A stretch of 35,700 nucleotides of DNA. Source: Betaproteobacteria bacterium (GTDB taxonomy: Bacteria; Pseudomonadota; Gammaproteobacteria; Burkholderiales; CAIKXV01). Location: the NCBI GenBank assembly GCA_021298815.1, contig JAJTHE010000102.1:1-35700 (forward strand), written 5' to 3'. Numbering within the stretch: the first letter of the stretch is position 1; every line of letters begins with the position of its first letter. Positions 16,678 through 24,535 of the stretch are shown piece by piece. A program made the translations under genes and the position numbers. The notes beneath the pieces were generated by a model. It did not search any database. It had not been told where the DNA came from and was given only the letters and a program-made list of their open reading frames with translations.

Positions 16678-18327
16678 GTGGCGACCTCCGTTGTCTGGTT
16701 CAAGCGCGACCTGCGCATCGACGATCATCGACCGCTCGCCCTTGCTGCCGCGCGCGGGTCGGTGGTCGCGCTCTACGTCTACGAGCCGGCGCTGCTGCAA
16801 GGCGCCGAGTTCGACCCCGCGCATTTCCGCTTCATCGACGACTGCCTCGCCGCCCTCGACGAACAACTCCGCCAGCGCGGCCTCGCGCTGACGCTGCGCA
16901 CCGGCGAACCGACCCGGGTGCTGGCGGCACTGCGCAGGGAGGCGCCGTTCGACGCACTCTGGAGCCACGAGGAGACCGGCAACCGGCTGACATTCGACCG
17001 CGACCTGGCGGTCGGGCGCTGGTGCCGAAGCCACGGAGTCGAATGGACCGAGATCCCGCAGACCGGCGTGGTGCGGCGGCTGAAGAGCCGGGACGGCTGG
17101 GCGCGCCGCTGGGCGCAGCGGATGGACGAGCCGCTCGCGGAAGTCCCGGGCAGGCTCGTCGGACCCGCGCGGCTCGACCACGGACAACGGCTCGCGCCGG
17201 CGGCGCTCGGCCTGCCGGCATCCTCGCGCCCCGACGCACAGCGCGGCGGCGAGCCGCAGGCACGGGCGACACTCGCCGACTTCCTGGCCGTACGCGGGGT
17301 CGACTACCGGCGCGGCATGTCCAGCCCGGTAACCGCCTTCGAGCGCTGCTCGCGCCTGTCTCCCCATCTGGCCTGGGGCTCGATCTCGATGCGCCGGGTG
17401 GCACAGGCCTCCGCCGCGCGCGCGCGGGACGTACGCACACGGCGCGCGGCCGGCGAGGCGATCGATGCGCGCTGGGCCACCTCGCTGCATTCGTTCCAGG
17501 GACGCCTGCGCTGGCACTGCCATTTCATGCAGAAGCTGGAGGACGAGCCGCGCATCGAGTTCGAGAACTTCTCGCGCGCGTGTGACGGCCTGCGCGATGC
17601 GGCACCGCCGCTGCCCGGCAGTGAAGCGGCAGCACGGCTGCTGGCCTGGCAGCGGGGCGAGACTGGCTACCCGATGGTGGATGCCTGCATGCATGCGCTC
17701 GACCGCTGCGGCTGGATCAACTTCCGCATGCGCGCGATGCTTGTGTCGTTCGCGTCCTACCACCTGTGGCTGCACTGGCGGCACACCGCACCCTTCCTGG
17801 CACGTGCCTTCCTCGATTTCGAACCGGGCATCCACTACAGCCAGTTCCAGATGCAGTCGGGCACCACCGGCATCAACACCCTGCGCATCTACTCGCCGGC
17901 CAAGCAGGTGCTGGACCACGATCCTGCAGGCGTGTTCATCCGCGCCGAACTGCCGGCGCTGGCACGCGTGCCAGTGGGTTTCCTGGCAGAGCCGCACACG
18001 ATGCCACCGTCGGTGCAGCGCGAGGCGGGCTGCATCATCGGCAAGGACTATCCGATGCCGGTGGTCGACCATGCGACCGCCTATCGCGAAGCACGCGAGC
18101 GCATCGCCGCCATCCGGCGCCGGGCCGACGCGCGGGCAGAGGCCGACGAGATCCAGCAACGGCATGGCAGCCGCCGCAGCGGATTGCCGCCGACGTCAAG
18201 TCGCGCCCGGACGTCGGGCGCCGCCGGGCGAGCCCGCCCTCGCGCGACCGCCGCGGCTGCGGGCCAGGCGAGCCTGTTCGACGAAGCACCGGACGCCATC
18301 GACGACACTGGAAGGAATGCAGCCTGA
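16678..18327 (+). CDS. Cryptochrome/photolyase family protein, divergent class-I-like
   Basis: This 549-residue flavoprotein begins with the photolyase alpha/beta domain (SVVWFKRDLRIDDHRPLALA) and continues into the FAD-binding helical domain: RLSPHLAWGSIS, WHCHFMQKLEDEP, ETGYPMVDACMHALDRCGWINFRMR, TLRIYSPAKQVLDHDP. Aligned by eye with E. coli PhrB, several positions differ. The residue equal to Glu274 reads Arg, Asn341 reads Phe, and the flavin-proximal Trp382 reads Ser (SQFQMQS in place of WQWAAS). It may therefore use another electron route or have another substrate than CPD photolyases. The last 80 or so residues are disordered. The start is GTG 16678, where homology begins. A TAGACT (16644-16649) is a possible -10. 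It overlaps the next gene by one base (TGATG). Confidence 0.9.
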   Translation: MATSVVWFKRDLRIDDHRPLALAAARGSVVALYVYEPALLQGAEFDPAHFRFIDDCLAALDEQLRQRGLALTLRTGEPTRVLAALRREAPFDALWSHEETGNRLTFDRDLAVGRWCRSHGVEWTEIPQTGVVRRLKSRDGWARRWAQRMDEPLAEVPGRLVGPARLDHGQRLAPAALGLPASSRPDAQRGGEPQARATLADFLAVRGVDYRRGMSSPVTAFERCSRLSPHLAWGSISMRRVAQASAARARDVRTRRAAGEAIDARWATSLHSFQGRLRWHCHFMQKLEDEPRIEFENFSRACDGLRDAAPPLPGSEAAARLLAWQRGETGYPMVDACMHALDRCGWINFRMRAMLVSFASYHLWLHWRHTAPFLARAFLDFEPGIHYSQFQMQSGTTGINTLRIYSPAKQVLDHDPAGVFIRAELPALARVPVGFLAEPHTMPPSVQREAGCIIGKDYPMPVVDHATAYREARERIAAIRRRADARAEADEIQQRHGSRRSGLPPTSSRARTSGAAGRARPRATAAAAGQASLFDEAPDAIDDTGRNAA

Positions 18328-20027
18328 TGGCCACGCGCAAGCCCCACGCCGGAAGCAAGGACGCAGGCCCGGGCCGCGCGGCACGCAGCCGGCTGCCTGC
18401 TGCCTCGACGGCAACGGCAACGGCAGCACCCTTCAGCGTGCCGGCCCTCCCCGCCAGCACCCCGGTGCCACCGGTGCGGCGGCTGGTGTTCGTGCTCGGC
18501 GACCAGCTCGACCGGCGCTCGGCCGCCTTCGATGACTTCGACCCCGCCCACGATGCGCTGTTCATGGCGGAAGCCATCGAGGAATCGACAACGGCGTGGA
18601 GTTCGAAGCCGCGCAGCGCGATGTTCCTCGCGGCGATGCGCCACTTCGCGCAGCAGGCAGCCGACGACGGACTGCGCATCTGGTACCACCGGCTGGACGA
18701 CCCGTCCCCGTGCGCTTCGCTCGGCGATGCGCTGGCACGGGCGGCCAAGGTGCTGAATCCGCAGTCCGTCGCGATGGTCACCCCGGGCGAGTGGCGCCTG
18801 CGCCAGGCGTTCGCCGAGCATCCGGCCGCACCGGTCCTGCTGGAGGACCGGCATTTCCTGTGCAGCAGCGATGACTTCGAACGGCATGCGAAGGGCCGCA
18901 AGCAGCTGCGGATGGAATTCTTCTATCGCGAGATGCGGGTGCGCCATTCGGTGCTGATGGACGTTGGCGAACCGGCGGGTGGCCAGTGGAACTTCGACGC
19001 GGAGAACCGCAAGTCCTTTCCGGTATCCGGCCCGCGCGGCGTGCCACCGCCCGCACAGTTCTTGCCGGATGCGATCACCCGCGAGGTGCTCGACCTGATC
19101 GAGCGGCGGCTCGATGGCCATCCGGGCTCGCTCGACCGTTTCGCCTGGCCGGTGACCCGTGCCGATGCACTGGCCTCGCTCGACGCCTTCATCGCGCAGC
19201 GCCTGCCGCTGTTCGGCGACCATCAGGACGCGATGTGGACCGGCGAGCCCTGGCTCTACCACGCGCACCTTTCGGCCGCGATGAACCTGAAGCTGCTCGA
19301 CCCTCACGAGGTGATCGCGGCAGCCGAACGCGCATGGCGCGAAGGCCATGTGCCCCTGCCCGCGGCCGAGGGCTTCATCCGCCAGGTGCTCGGCTGGCGC
19401 GAGTATGTGCACGGCATCTACTGGCGCGCGATGCCCGGCTACCTGGACCCGAACGCGCTCGACGCGCGGCAGTCTCTGCCCGCCTTCTACTGGAGCGCCG
19501 ACACGCCGATGGCCTGCCTGCGCGAGTCCATCGGGCAGACGCTGAAACTCGGCTATGCCCACCACATCCAGCGGCTGATGGTCACTGGCCTCTATGCGCT
19601 GCTGCTCGGCGTCGATCCGAAGGCGGTGCATCGCTGGTACCTCGCCGTGTATGTCGATGCCGTGGAGTGGGTCGAACTGCCGAACACCCTGGGCATGGCG
19701 TTGTATGCCGACGGCGGGGTGATGGCCTCGAAGCCGTATGCCGCCACCGGGCGCTACATCGACCGCATGAGCAACTACTGCAAGGGCTGCCGGTTCGATC
19801 CCGCGGTCGCCAGCGGCGAGAACGCCTGCCCGTTCACCACGCTGTACTGGGACTTCCTGCTGCGCCACCGCCCGCGACTGTCGAAGAACACCCGCATGGC
19901 CCTGCAACTGAAGAACGTCGACCGCATCGGACCCGAGGCGCGTACGGCGATCGAGGCACGCGCCGTCAGCATCCGCGCGAACGACGGCATCCCACCCACG
20001 GACATCCAGAAGGACCTCCTGCCATGA
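18327..20027 (+). CDS. Iron-sulfur bacterial cryptochrome/photolyase, (6-4) photolyase type
   Basis: This 566-residue protein is of the FeS-BCP group, which repairs (6-4) photoproducts and carries a [4Fe-4S] cluster. Four Cys at 397, 485, 488 and 501 have the spacings (88, 3, 13) that I recall for the cluster ligands of Agrobacterium PhrB. The HHxxR signature of this group is present at His412, His413 and Arg416. The N-terminal domain begins at RRLVFVLGDQLD. LGWREYVHGIYW and SNYCKGCRF are typical of the family. About 47 Ala/Pro-rich residues before the homology are an unusual extension; GTG or ATG starts nearer the domain could be used instead. The gene overlaps the preceding one by 1 nt and the following one by 4 nt. 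Confidence 0.93.
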   Translation: MATRKPHAGSKDAGPGRAARSRLPAASTATATAAPFSVPALPASTPVPPVRRLVFVLGDQLDRRSAAFDDFDPAHDALFMAEAIEESTTAWSSKPRSAMFLAAMRHFAQQAADDGLRIWYHRLDDPSPCASLGDALARAAKVLNPQSVAMVTPGEWRLRQAFAEHPAAPVLLEDRHFLCSSDDFERHAKGRKQLRMEFFYREMRVRHSVLMDVGEPAGGQWNFDAENRKSFPVSGPRGVPPPAQFLPDAITREVLDLIERRLDGHPGSLDRFAWPVTRADALASLDAFIAQRLPLFGDHQDAMWTGEPWLYHAHLSAAMNLKLLDPHEVIAAAERAWREGHVPLPAAEGFIRQVLGWREYVHGIYWRAMPGYLDPNALDARQSLPAFYWSADTPMACLRESIGQTLKLGYAHHIQRLMVTGLYALLLGVDPKAVHRWYLAVYVDAVEWVELPNTLGMALYADGGVMASKPYAATGRYIDRMSNYCKGCRFDPAVASGENACPFTTLYWDFLLRHRPRLSKNTRMALQLKNVDRIGPEARTAIEARAVSIRANDGIPPTDIQKDLLP

Positions 20028-20782
20028 CTCGACCCGTACTGATCACCGGCGGTTCCGGTGGACTCGCGCGCGCGATCGCCGCAGCCCTCGCCCCCTCCGC
20101 CTGGACGCCCGTGCTGGTGACCCGGTCGCCGGCGAAACTCGCCGCGGCGGGATCGCTGCCGGCGGCAACGGCGATGATCGAAGCCGACGTATCGACCGAA
20201 GCCGGTGCCACTGCCGCGGTCGCCGCCTGCATCGAGCGGTTCGGCCTGCCCGGCGCACTGGTGAATGCCGCCGGCAGCACGCTGATACTGCCGCTGCATC
20301 GCACCGGCGAGGCGCAGTACCGCTCGGTGCTGTCGGCGAACCTCGACACCGCGTTCTTTTCGCTGCGCGCCTTCGTCGAGGCACACCGCAACGCCGGCAC
20401 GGCCTCGGGCGGTGGCTCGGTCGTGCTGTTCTCGACCATCGTCGCGCGCATCGGCGTGGTCAACCACGAGGCAGTGGCCGCGGCGAAGGGCGCGATCGAA
20501 GCGCTGGTGCGTTCCGCGGCCGCGACCTATGCGCCGAACGACATCCGCGTCAATGCCATCGCGCCCGGACTGATGGAAACGCCGATGGCCGCACCGCTGC
20601 TGACGAGCGAGAACATCCGGCAGGCGGCCGCGCGCCAGTACCCGATCGGCGGCATCGGGCAACCGGAGGAGGTCGCGTCGCTGGTCGACTGGCTGCTGTC
20701 GGCGCCCGCGCGCCGGGTGACCGGACAGGTGATCGCGGTCGACGGTGGATTCAGCACGATCCGGCCGCTGATCCGCGGCTGA
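20024..20782 (+). CDS. SDR-fold protein with the catalytic Tyr replaced by Val
   Basis: The 252-residue product is a classical short-chain dehydrogenase in layout. It has ITGGSGGLA (dinucleotide loop, with the last Gly of TGxxxGxG changed to Ala), EADVS, NAAG (81-84), Asn106, Ser137-Thr138, Lys155 and PGLMETPM. The active-site Tyr, expected at 151 by count from E. coli FabG (Ser138, Tyr151, Lys155), is Val (EAVAAAKGA). Normal SDR redox chemistry is therefore unlikely unless another residue serves. It may bind NAD(P) without classical turnover. ATG 20024 overlaps the (6-4) photolyase stop by 4 nt, implying coupled translation and a shared role. An SDR next to FeS photolyases is a neighbourhood I recall from other proteobacteria, but its function is unknown to me. 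Confidence 0.9.
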   Translation: MTRPVLITGGSGGLARAIAAALAPSAWTPVLVTRSPAKLAAAGSLPAATAMIEADVSTEAGATAAVAACIERFGLPGALVNAAGSTLILPLHRTGEAQYRSVLSANLDTAFFSLRAFVEAHRNAGTASGGGSVVLFSTIVARIGVVNHEAVAAAKGAIEALVRSAAATYAPNDIRVNAIAPGLMETPMAAPLLTSENIRQAAARQYPIGGIGQPEEVASLVDWLLSAPARRVTGQVIAVDGGFSTIRPLIRG

Positions 20783-20816
20783 GCCCGCGATCGACACCGG
20801 AACGAGGGATCGCGCG

Positions 20817-21005
20817 ATGCCGACCAGGGCGCAGCCGTTCAGGGGCAACAAGCAGTCGCTGCCGCAGAAACCGTGCGCCGCCTGTGGCCGGCCGATGACC
20901 TGGCGCAAGCGCTGGCGCAACACCTGGGACACGGTGAAGTACTGCTCGGACGCCTGCCGGCGCAGGGGCGGCGGCAGCGACCGGACTACGCCGGGCGGGC
21001 CATGA
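20817..21005 (+). CDS. DUF2256 small four-cysteine protein
   Basis: This 62-residue protein matches the DUF2256 pattern: basic N-terminus, LPQKPCAACGRPMTWRKRW, then WDTVKYCSDACRRR. The four Cys (20, 23, 43, 47) form a CxxC...CxxxC zinc-ribbon-like set. DUF2256 genes are often found beside cryptochrome/photolyase genes, as here (34 nt after the SDR). The biochemical role is not established. The Trp-, Lys- and Arg-rich middle would suit nucleic acid or protein contact, which is speculation. GAGG about 10 nt before ATG 20817 supports this start. The Gly/Ser/Thr-rich C-terminal tail looks disordered. Confidence 0.87.
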   Translation: MPTRAQPFRGNKQSLPQKPCAACGRPMTWRKRWRNTWDTVKYCSDACRRRGGGSDRTTPGGP

Positions 21006-21066
21006 CCGTCTCGATACCGTCATCTGGCCGGGTGATCATCGGTTGCACGAGGAGCGACCAGGCACC

Positions 21067-21645
21067 ATGCCGCGACCGGACCACGATATCCCGTACCTGC
21101 CCGATGGCGTGATCGGCACCGAAGCGATGCGCCCGCGGCAGCGTTCGCCGTGGGTGGTCGTGCTGCTGTTCGCCCTGGTGTTCGGCCTGCTGCAGACGGC
21201 CTGGTGGTCGGTCCGCGGCACCGCGATCGAACGTGCCGTCATCCACACGGCCACCGTCGTGCCTGCAGCGATGCTGGTCGGCTGGATCGATCCCGCGCTG
21301 GAAGCGAGGCCGCGCGGGGCGACCATCGAGGCCCGCGGTGGCGGACTCAACGTGCTGCGCGGCTGCGAAGGGGTGGAGATCCTGTTCCTGCTGACCGCCG
21401 CGCTGGTCGCGCTGCCCCTTGGCTGGAAGCGCCGCGCGCTCGCCCTGCTGCTCGGCACGGCGATGGTGTTCGCCCTCAACCAGGCCCGGATCGTCGCCCT
21501 GTTCTTTGCGTGGCGCATCGACCGCAGCCTGTTCGAGGTGCTGCACAGCCTGGCGCTGCCGGCGCTGCTGGTGATCGCGGTGACGGTCTTCGTGCATTGC
21601 ATGGCGGGCGCGCAGCGGCGCACAGCCACCATCGCCGATGCCTGA
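21067..21645 (+). CDS. xrtH: Exosortase, XrtH type
   Basis: This 192-residue polytopic inner-membrane cysteine protease/transpeptidase is expected to process proteins carrying a C-terminal sorting signal. Hydrophobic segments are near 28-46, 58-75, 103-118, 123-138 and 162-178. The exosortase catalytic set is complete: Cys100 in LRGCEGVE, Arg141 in LNQARIVALF, His160 in FEVLHSLALP. The short length and the neighbouring genes fit exosortase H rather than the long EpsH/XrtA form. ATG 21067 was chosen over an in-frame TTG at 21043; GAGGAG is about 12 nt and CAGG about 4 nt upstream. It follows the DUF2256 gene by 61 nt and overlaps the next gene by 8 nt. Confidence 0.88.
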   Translation: MPRPDHDIPYLPDGVIGTEAMRPRQRSPWVVVLLFALVFGLLQTAWWSVRGTAIERAVIHTATVVPAAMLVGWIDPALEARPRGATIEARGGGLNVLRGCEGVEILFLLTAALVALPLGWKRRALALLLGTAMVFALNQARIVALFFAWRIDRSLFEVLHSLALPALLVIAVTVFVHCMAGAQRRTATIADA

Positions 21646-22291
21646 TGGCCATGGCGATCGTGCCGTCCCCGCCGAAGGACGCGCGCACGTCGTCCGCTTC
21701 CTGCTGGCCCTGCTGCTGCTGTCGGCGTTGGCCGGCGGGCTCGCCTGGCAGGCCGGGGCGCGCGTGGTCTCGGCCCTGATGCCCGCGACCCACTGGATGC
21801 TCGACCGGATCGACGACCGGATCGGCACCACCGCCCTCGCGGTGGAGCAGGGCCGCAACGAGACGGTCATCCGCATGCGCAGCCGGGTGGTGCTGCCGGT
21901 CGTGATCGGCACCGGCGTGCTGTTCCCGACCGGGCAGGACGGGTTCGAGATCACCACGCCGCTGTTCGGCATGCTGGTGCCGTTCGTGCTCGCCGTCGGC
22001 CTGGCCGGCGCCTGGCCGGGCTCCCCGTGGCACAGGCTGCTCAGGGCCGGGCTCGCCGGGTCACTGGCCTTCGCATGGCTGCTGGTGGACCTGCCGTTGT
22101 CGCTGCACGGATTCGCATGGGGCGCCCTGCGCGACGACCACGCACCGGGCACTTTCTATTCCTCGATCCTCTGGCTGGAATTCATGCACGCGGGCGGACG
22201 GCTCGCCGTGGGCGTGCTGCTCGCCGCGCTCGCCTGCCTCGCCCTGGGCCCGCGCCAGCCGCGCCAGGCACCCTCGTTCGCGTTCCCGTGA
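21638..22291 (+). CDS. Exosortase H-associated membrane protein
   Basis: This 217-residue membrane protein has four likely transmembrane helices (about 19-38, 107-126, 135-155, 186-205). A loop of about 65 residues between the first two includes LDRIDDRIGTTALAVEQGRNETVIRMRSR and is probably periplasmic. I recall a family of this size and layout encoded next to xrtH and annotated only by that association; no catalytic motif is visible. It probably partners the exosortase, but this rests on gene linkage. The ATG lies inside the xrtH 3' end (8-nt overlap) with no ribosome-binding sequence, so its translation should depend on xrtH. It overlaps the protease start by 4 nt. Confidence 0.78.
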   Translation: MPDGHGDRAVPAEGRAHVVRFLLALLLLSALAGGLAWQAGARVVSALMPATHWMLDRIDDRIGTTALAVEQGRNETVIRMRSRVVLPVVIGTGVLFPTGQDGFEITTPLFGMLVPFVLAVGLAGAWPGSPWHRLLRAGLAGSLAFAWLLVDLPLSLHGFAWGALRDDHAPGTFYSSILWLEFMHAGGRLAVGVLLAALACLALGPRQPRQAPSFAFP

Positions 22292-24483
22292 AGCCCGTGC
22301 GCGCGCGGGTCGGCCTGGCCGCCCTGCTGCTCGTCGCGCAATTCGCATGGCCCGCCACGGCCGAGGCATCGACCGCACGCATCCGCGAGCGGCTCTCCGC
22401 AGGGCCGGTCGACGTGCTGGTGGTCCTCGACGAGCGGGAGGTCGAGGCCGTGCTCGACCGCACGGTCGGGCCCTTCCGGCCGGGCGGCCTGGATGGCGTT
22501 CGGCGCGACGCACGGGCGGCGGTGAAGGCGGCAAGCATGGCACGGCTCGCGGCGTCGGGCATCGAACGGCGCAGGACCTACCCGCAGCTGCCGATGATGG
22601 CGCTGCGCCTGCGCTCGCGGGCGGCGCTGGACGCCTTGCTGGCCGACGCGTCGATCGTTGAGGTGCTCGAGGACGAGGTGCTGAGGACGCACGACACCTC
22701 GGCGCTCGCGCTGATCGCCCAGCCGCCAGCCGCCGCGGCCTCGCAGTTCGGCGCAGGTACCACCGTGGTGGTGATCGACTCCGGCATCGACTACACGCGG
22801 GCAGAGTTCGGCAGCTGCAGCGCGCCCGGGATACCCGCAGGCTGCCGCGTCGTCGCCGCGTTCGACACCGCCGCCGATGACGGGTTGCGCGATGACGCGA
22901 CCGGGCACGGCTCGCGGGTCGCTGCTGCCGTGCTGGCGACAGCACCGCAGGCGCGACTGGTCGCCATCGACGCGTTCACCGGGGAGAGCGGCTCCTCCAG
23001 CGACATCATCGAAGGCATCGACTGGGCGATCGCCAACCGCGATGCGCTGAACATCGTGGCGATCAACCTCAGCCTCGGTGGCAGCAGCCGGTTCACCGCT
23101 ACCTGCGGCGTCGCCAACCCGTTCCGGGTGCCGATCGAGTCGGCCTGGCTGGCCAGCATCGCGACCATCGCCTCGTCCGGCAACGGTGCCTGGTTCGACG
23201 CGGACGGCAACAGCGCCACACCGCCGGTGTTCCAGGCAGGGATCGCATCGCCCGCCTGCGTGCCGTTCGCGATCTCGGTCGGCGCCGTCTACGACAGTGC
23301 GATCGGCAGCGTCGCTTACCAGTCCTGCTCCGACAACCCGACCTCGGCGGACCAGCCGGTGTGCTTCTCCCAGGTCGCGCCGATCCTGGCCCTGCTCGCG
23401 CCCGGGGCTGCGGTCGACCTGCTGGGCACGTCCAGCTATGGCACCTCGTTCGCCGCACCGTTCGTCGCCGGCGCCTTCGCGCTGCTGCGGTCGGCATGGC
23501 CGTCGGAAGACGCATCCACCGCCCTTGCACGCATCCTGGGCTCCGGCGTGCAGGTCACCGATGCGCGGGTCGGCACGGCGTTCCCCCGGCTGCAGGTCGC
23601 CGCCGCGCTCGACCTGCCGCCGAACGACCGGCTGGCACAGGCCGCCACGCTCTCCGGGACCGGCGGCAATGCAACGGGATCGAACGCACTGGCCACCGCC
23701 GAAGCGGGCGAGCCCGCGCATGCAGGCGTCCCGGCGTCCGCTTCGCTGTGGTGGCACTGGACCGCGCCGGCGACCGGCAGCGTCACCTTCGACACCCTCG
23801 GCAGCACCTTCGACACCGTGCTCGCCGCCTACACGGGCAGCACGATCGGCAACCTCGGCGCGGTCGCCGCGGACGATGACGGCGGCGGCGCCGGCACCAG
23901 CAGGCTGACCTTCCAGGCTGCGGCCGGTACCCCCTATGCGATCGCGGTCGATGGCAAGGCAGGCGCTCGCGGCACGGTCGTACTCGCGTGGCAGCTTTCC
24001 CCGTTCCCCGTCGCCGACCTGGGCGTGTCGTTCGCACCCGACCCGTTCCAGTCGGTCGTGGGCAGCGCCGCCCAGCTGTCGGTCACCGTCGAAAACGCCG
24101 GGCCCGCGGCTTCCACGCCGGCGCTGCTGGTGCTGTCGGGCACCGGGACCGGGCTGCTGCAGGGGTCGCCGCCGGCCGGCTGCGCCGCCGCGGCAAGCCT
24201 CGTCCAGTGCGCGGTGCCGGCACTGGCAGCCGGCGCATCGATCCAGTTCCTGTTCCCGCTCGCGTCAGTCAGCGCCGGCACGCTCGACCTCACCGCCACG
24301 CTGTCCGCCGCGATCGTCGATCCGCAGCCGGCCGACATCACGGCCCTGCTGGCGCTGGTGTTCTCGCCGCCACCGCCCGATGCGACGGTGCCGATCCCCG
24401 GCTGGGCATTGCTGCTGGCGACTGCCGGCATGCTGGGCGCCGGGCTGGCGCGCCAGCGAAAGGGGCCGGGCGGAGGGCGGTAG
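22288..24483 (+). CDS. Subtilisin-like (S8) protease with C-terminal exosortase sorting signal
   Basis: This 731-residue secreted serine protease starts at GTG 22288 with a signal peptide (VGLAALLLVAQFAWPATAEA). A propeptide-like segment (about 40-135) precedes the S8 domain. The full triad is visible: Asp164 in VVVIDSGID, His207 in TGHGSRVAAA, Ser387 in YGTSFAAPFVAGAF; Asn299 in SSGNG is the oxyanion-hole residue. Residues 480-570 resemble a pre-peptidase C-terminal beta-sandwich (WWHWTAPATGSVTFDT) and 575-690 an Ig-like/CARDB-type domain (VTVENAGPAAS). The tail is VPIPGWALL (701-709), a hydrophobic helix, then ARQRKG. This three-part tail is an exosortase-type signal, and the exosortase is encoded two genes upstream. 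It is most likely a dedicated substrate of that enzyme. Confidence 0.9.
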   Translation: MKPVRARVGLAALLLVAQFAWPATAEASTARIRERLSAGPVDVLVVLDEREVEAVLDRTVGPFRPGGLDGVRRDARAAVKAASMARLAASGIERRRTYPQLPMMALRLRSRAALDALLADASIVEVLEDEVLRTHDTSALALIAQPPAAAASQFGAGTTVVVIDSGIDYTRAEFGSCSAPGIPAGCRVVAAFDTAADDGLRDDATGHGSRVAAAVLATAPQARLVAIDAFTGESGSSSDIIEGIDWAIANRDALNIVAINLSLGGSSRFTATCGVANPFRVPIESAWLASIATIASSGNGAWFDADGNSATPPVFQAGIASPACVPFAISVGAVYDSAIGSVAYQSCSDNPTSADQPVCFSQVAPILALLAPGAAVDLLGTSSYGTSFAAPFVAGAFALLRSAWPSEDASTALARILGSGVQVTDARVGTAFPRLQVAAALDLPPNDRLAQAATLSGTGGNATGSNALATAEAGEPAHAGVPASASLWWHWTAPATGSVTFDTLGSTFDTVLAAYTGSTIGNLGAVAADDDGGGAGTSRLTFQAAAGTPYAIAVDGKAGARGTVVLAWQLSPFPVADLGVSFAPDPFQSVVGSAAQLSVTVENAGPAASTPALLVLSGTGTGLLQGSPPAGCAAAASLVQCAVPALAAGASIQFLFPLASVSAGTLDLTATLSAAIVDPQPADITALLALVFSPPPPDATVPIPGWALLLATAGMLGAGLARQRKGPGGGR

Positions 24484-24491
24484 CGACTCCT

Positions 24492-24535
24492 GCGCAGGCG
24501 CCGCGACCGGGCTGCAGGCCCGACGCCGCCTGCGC
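24492..24535. terminator. Nested hairpin between convergent operons
   Basis: GCGCAGGCG (24492-24500) pairs with CGCCTGCGC (24527-24535). Inside it CGGGC (24508-24512) pairs with GCCCG (24518-24522). It fills the 52-bp gap between the protease stop and the pdeM stop, so it may end both operons. There is no U-tract. Confidence 0.5.
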
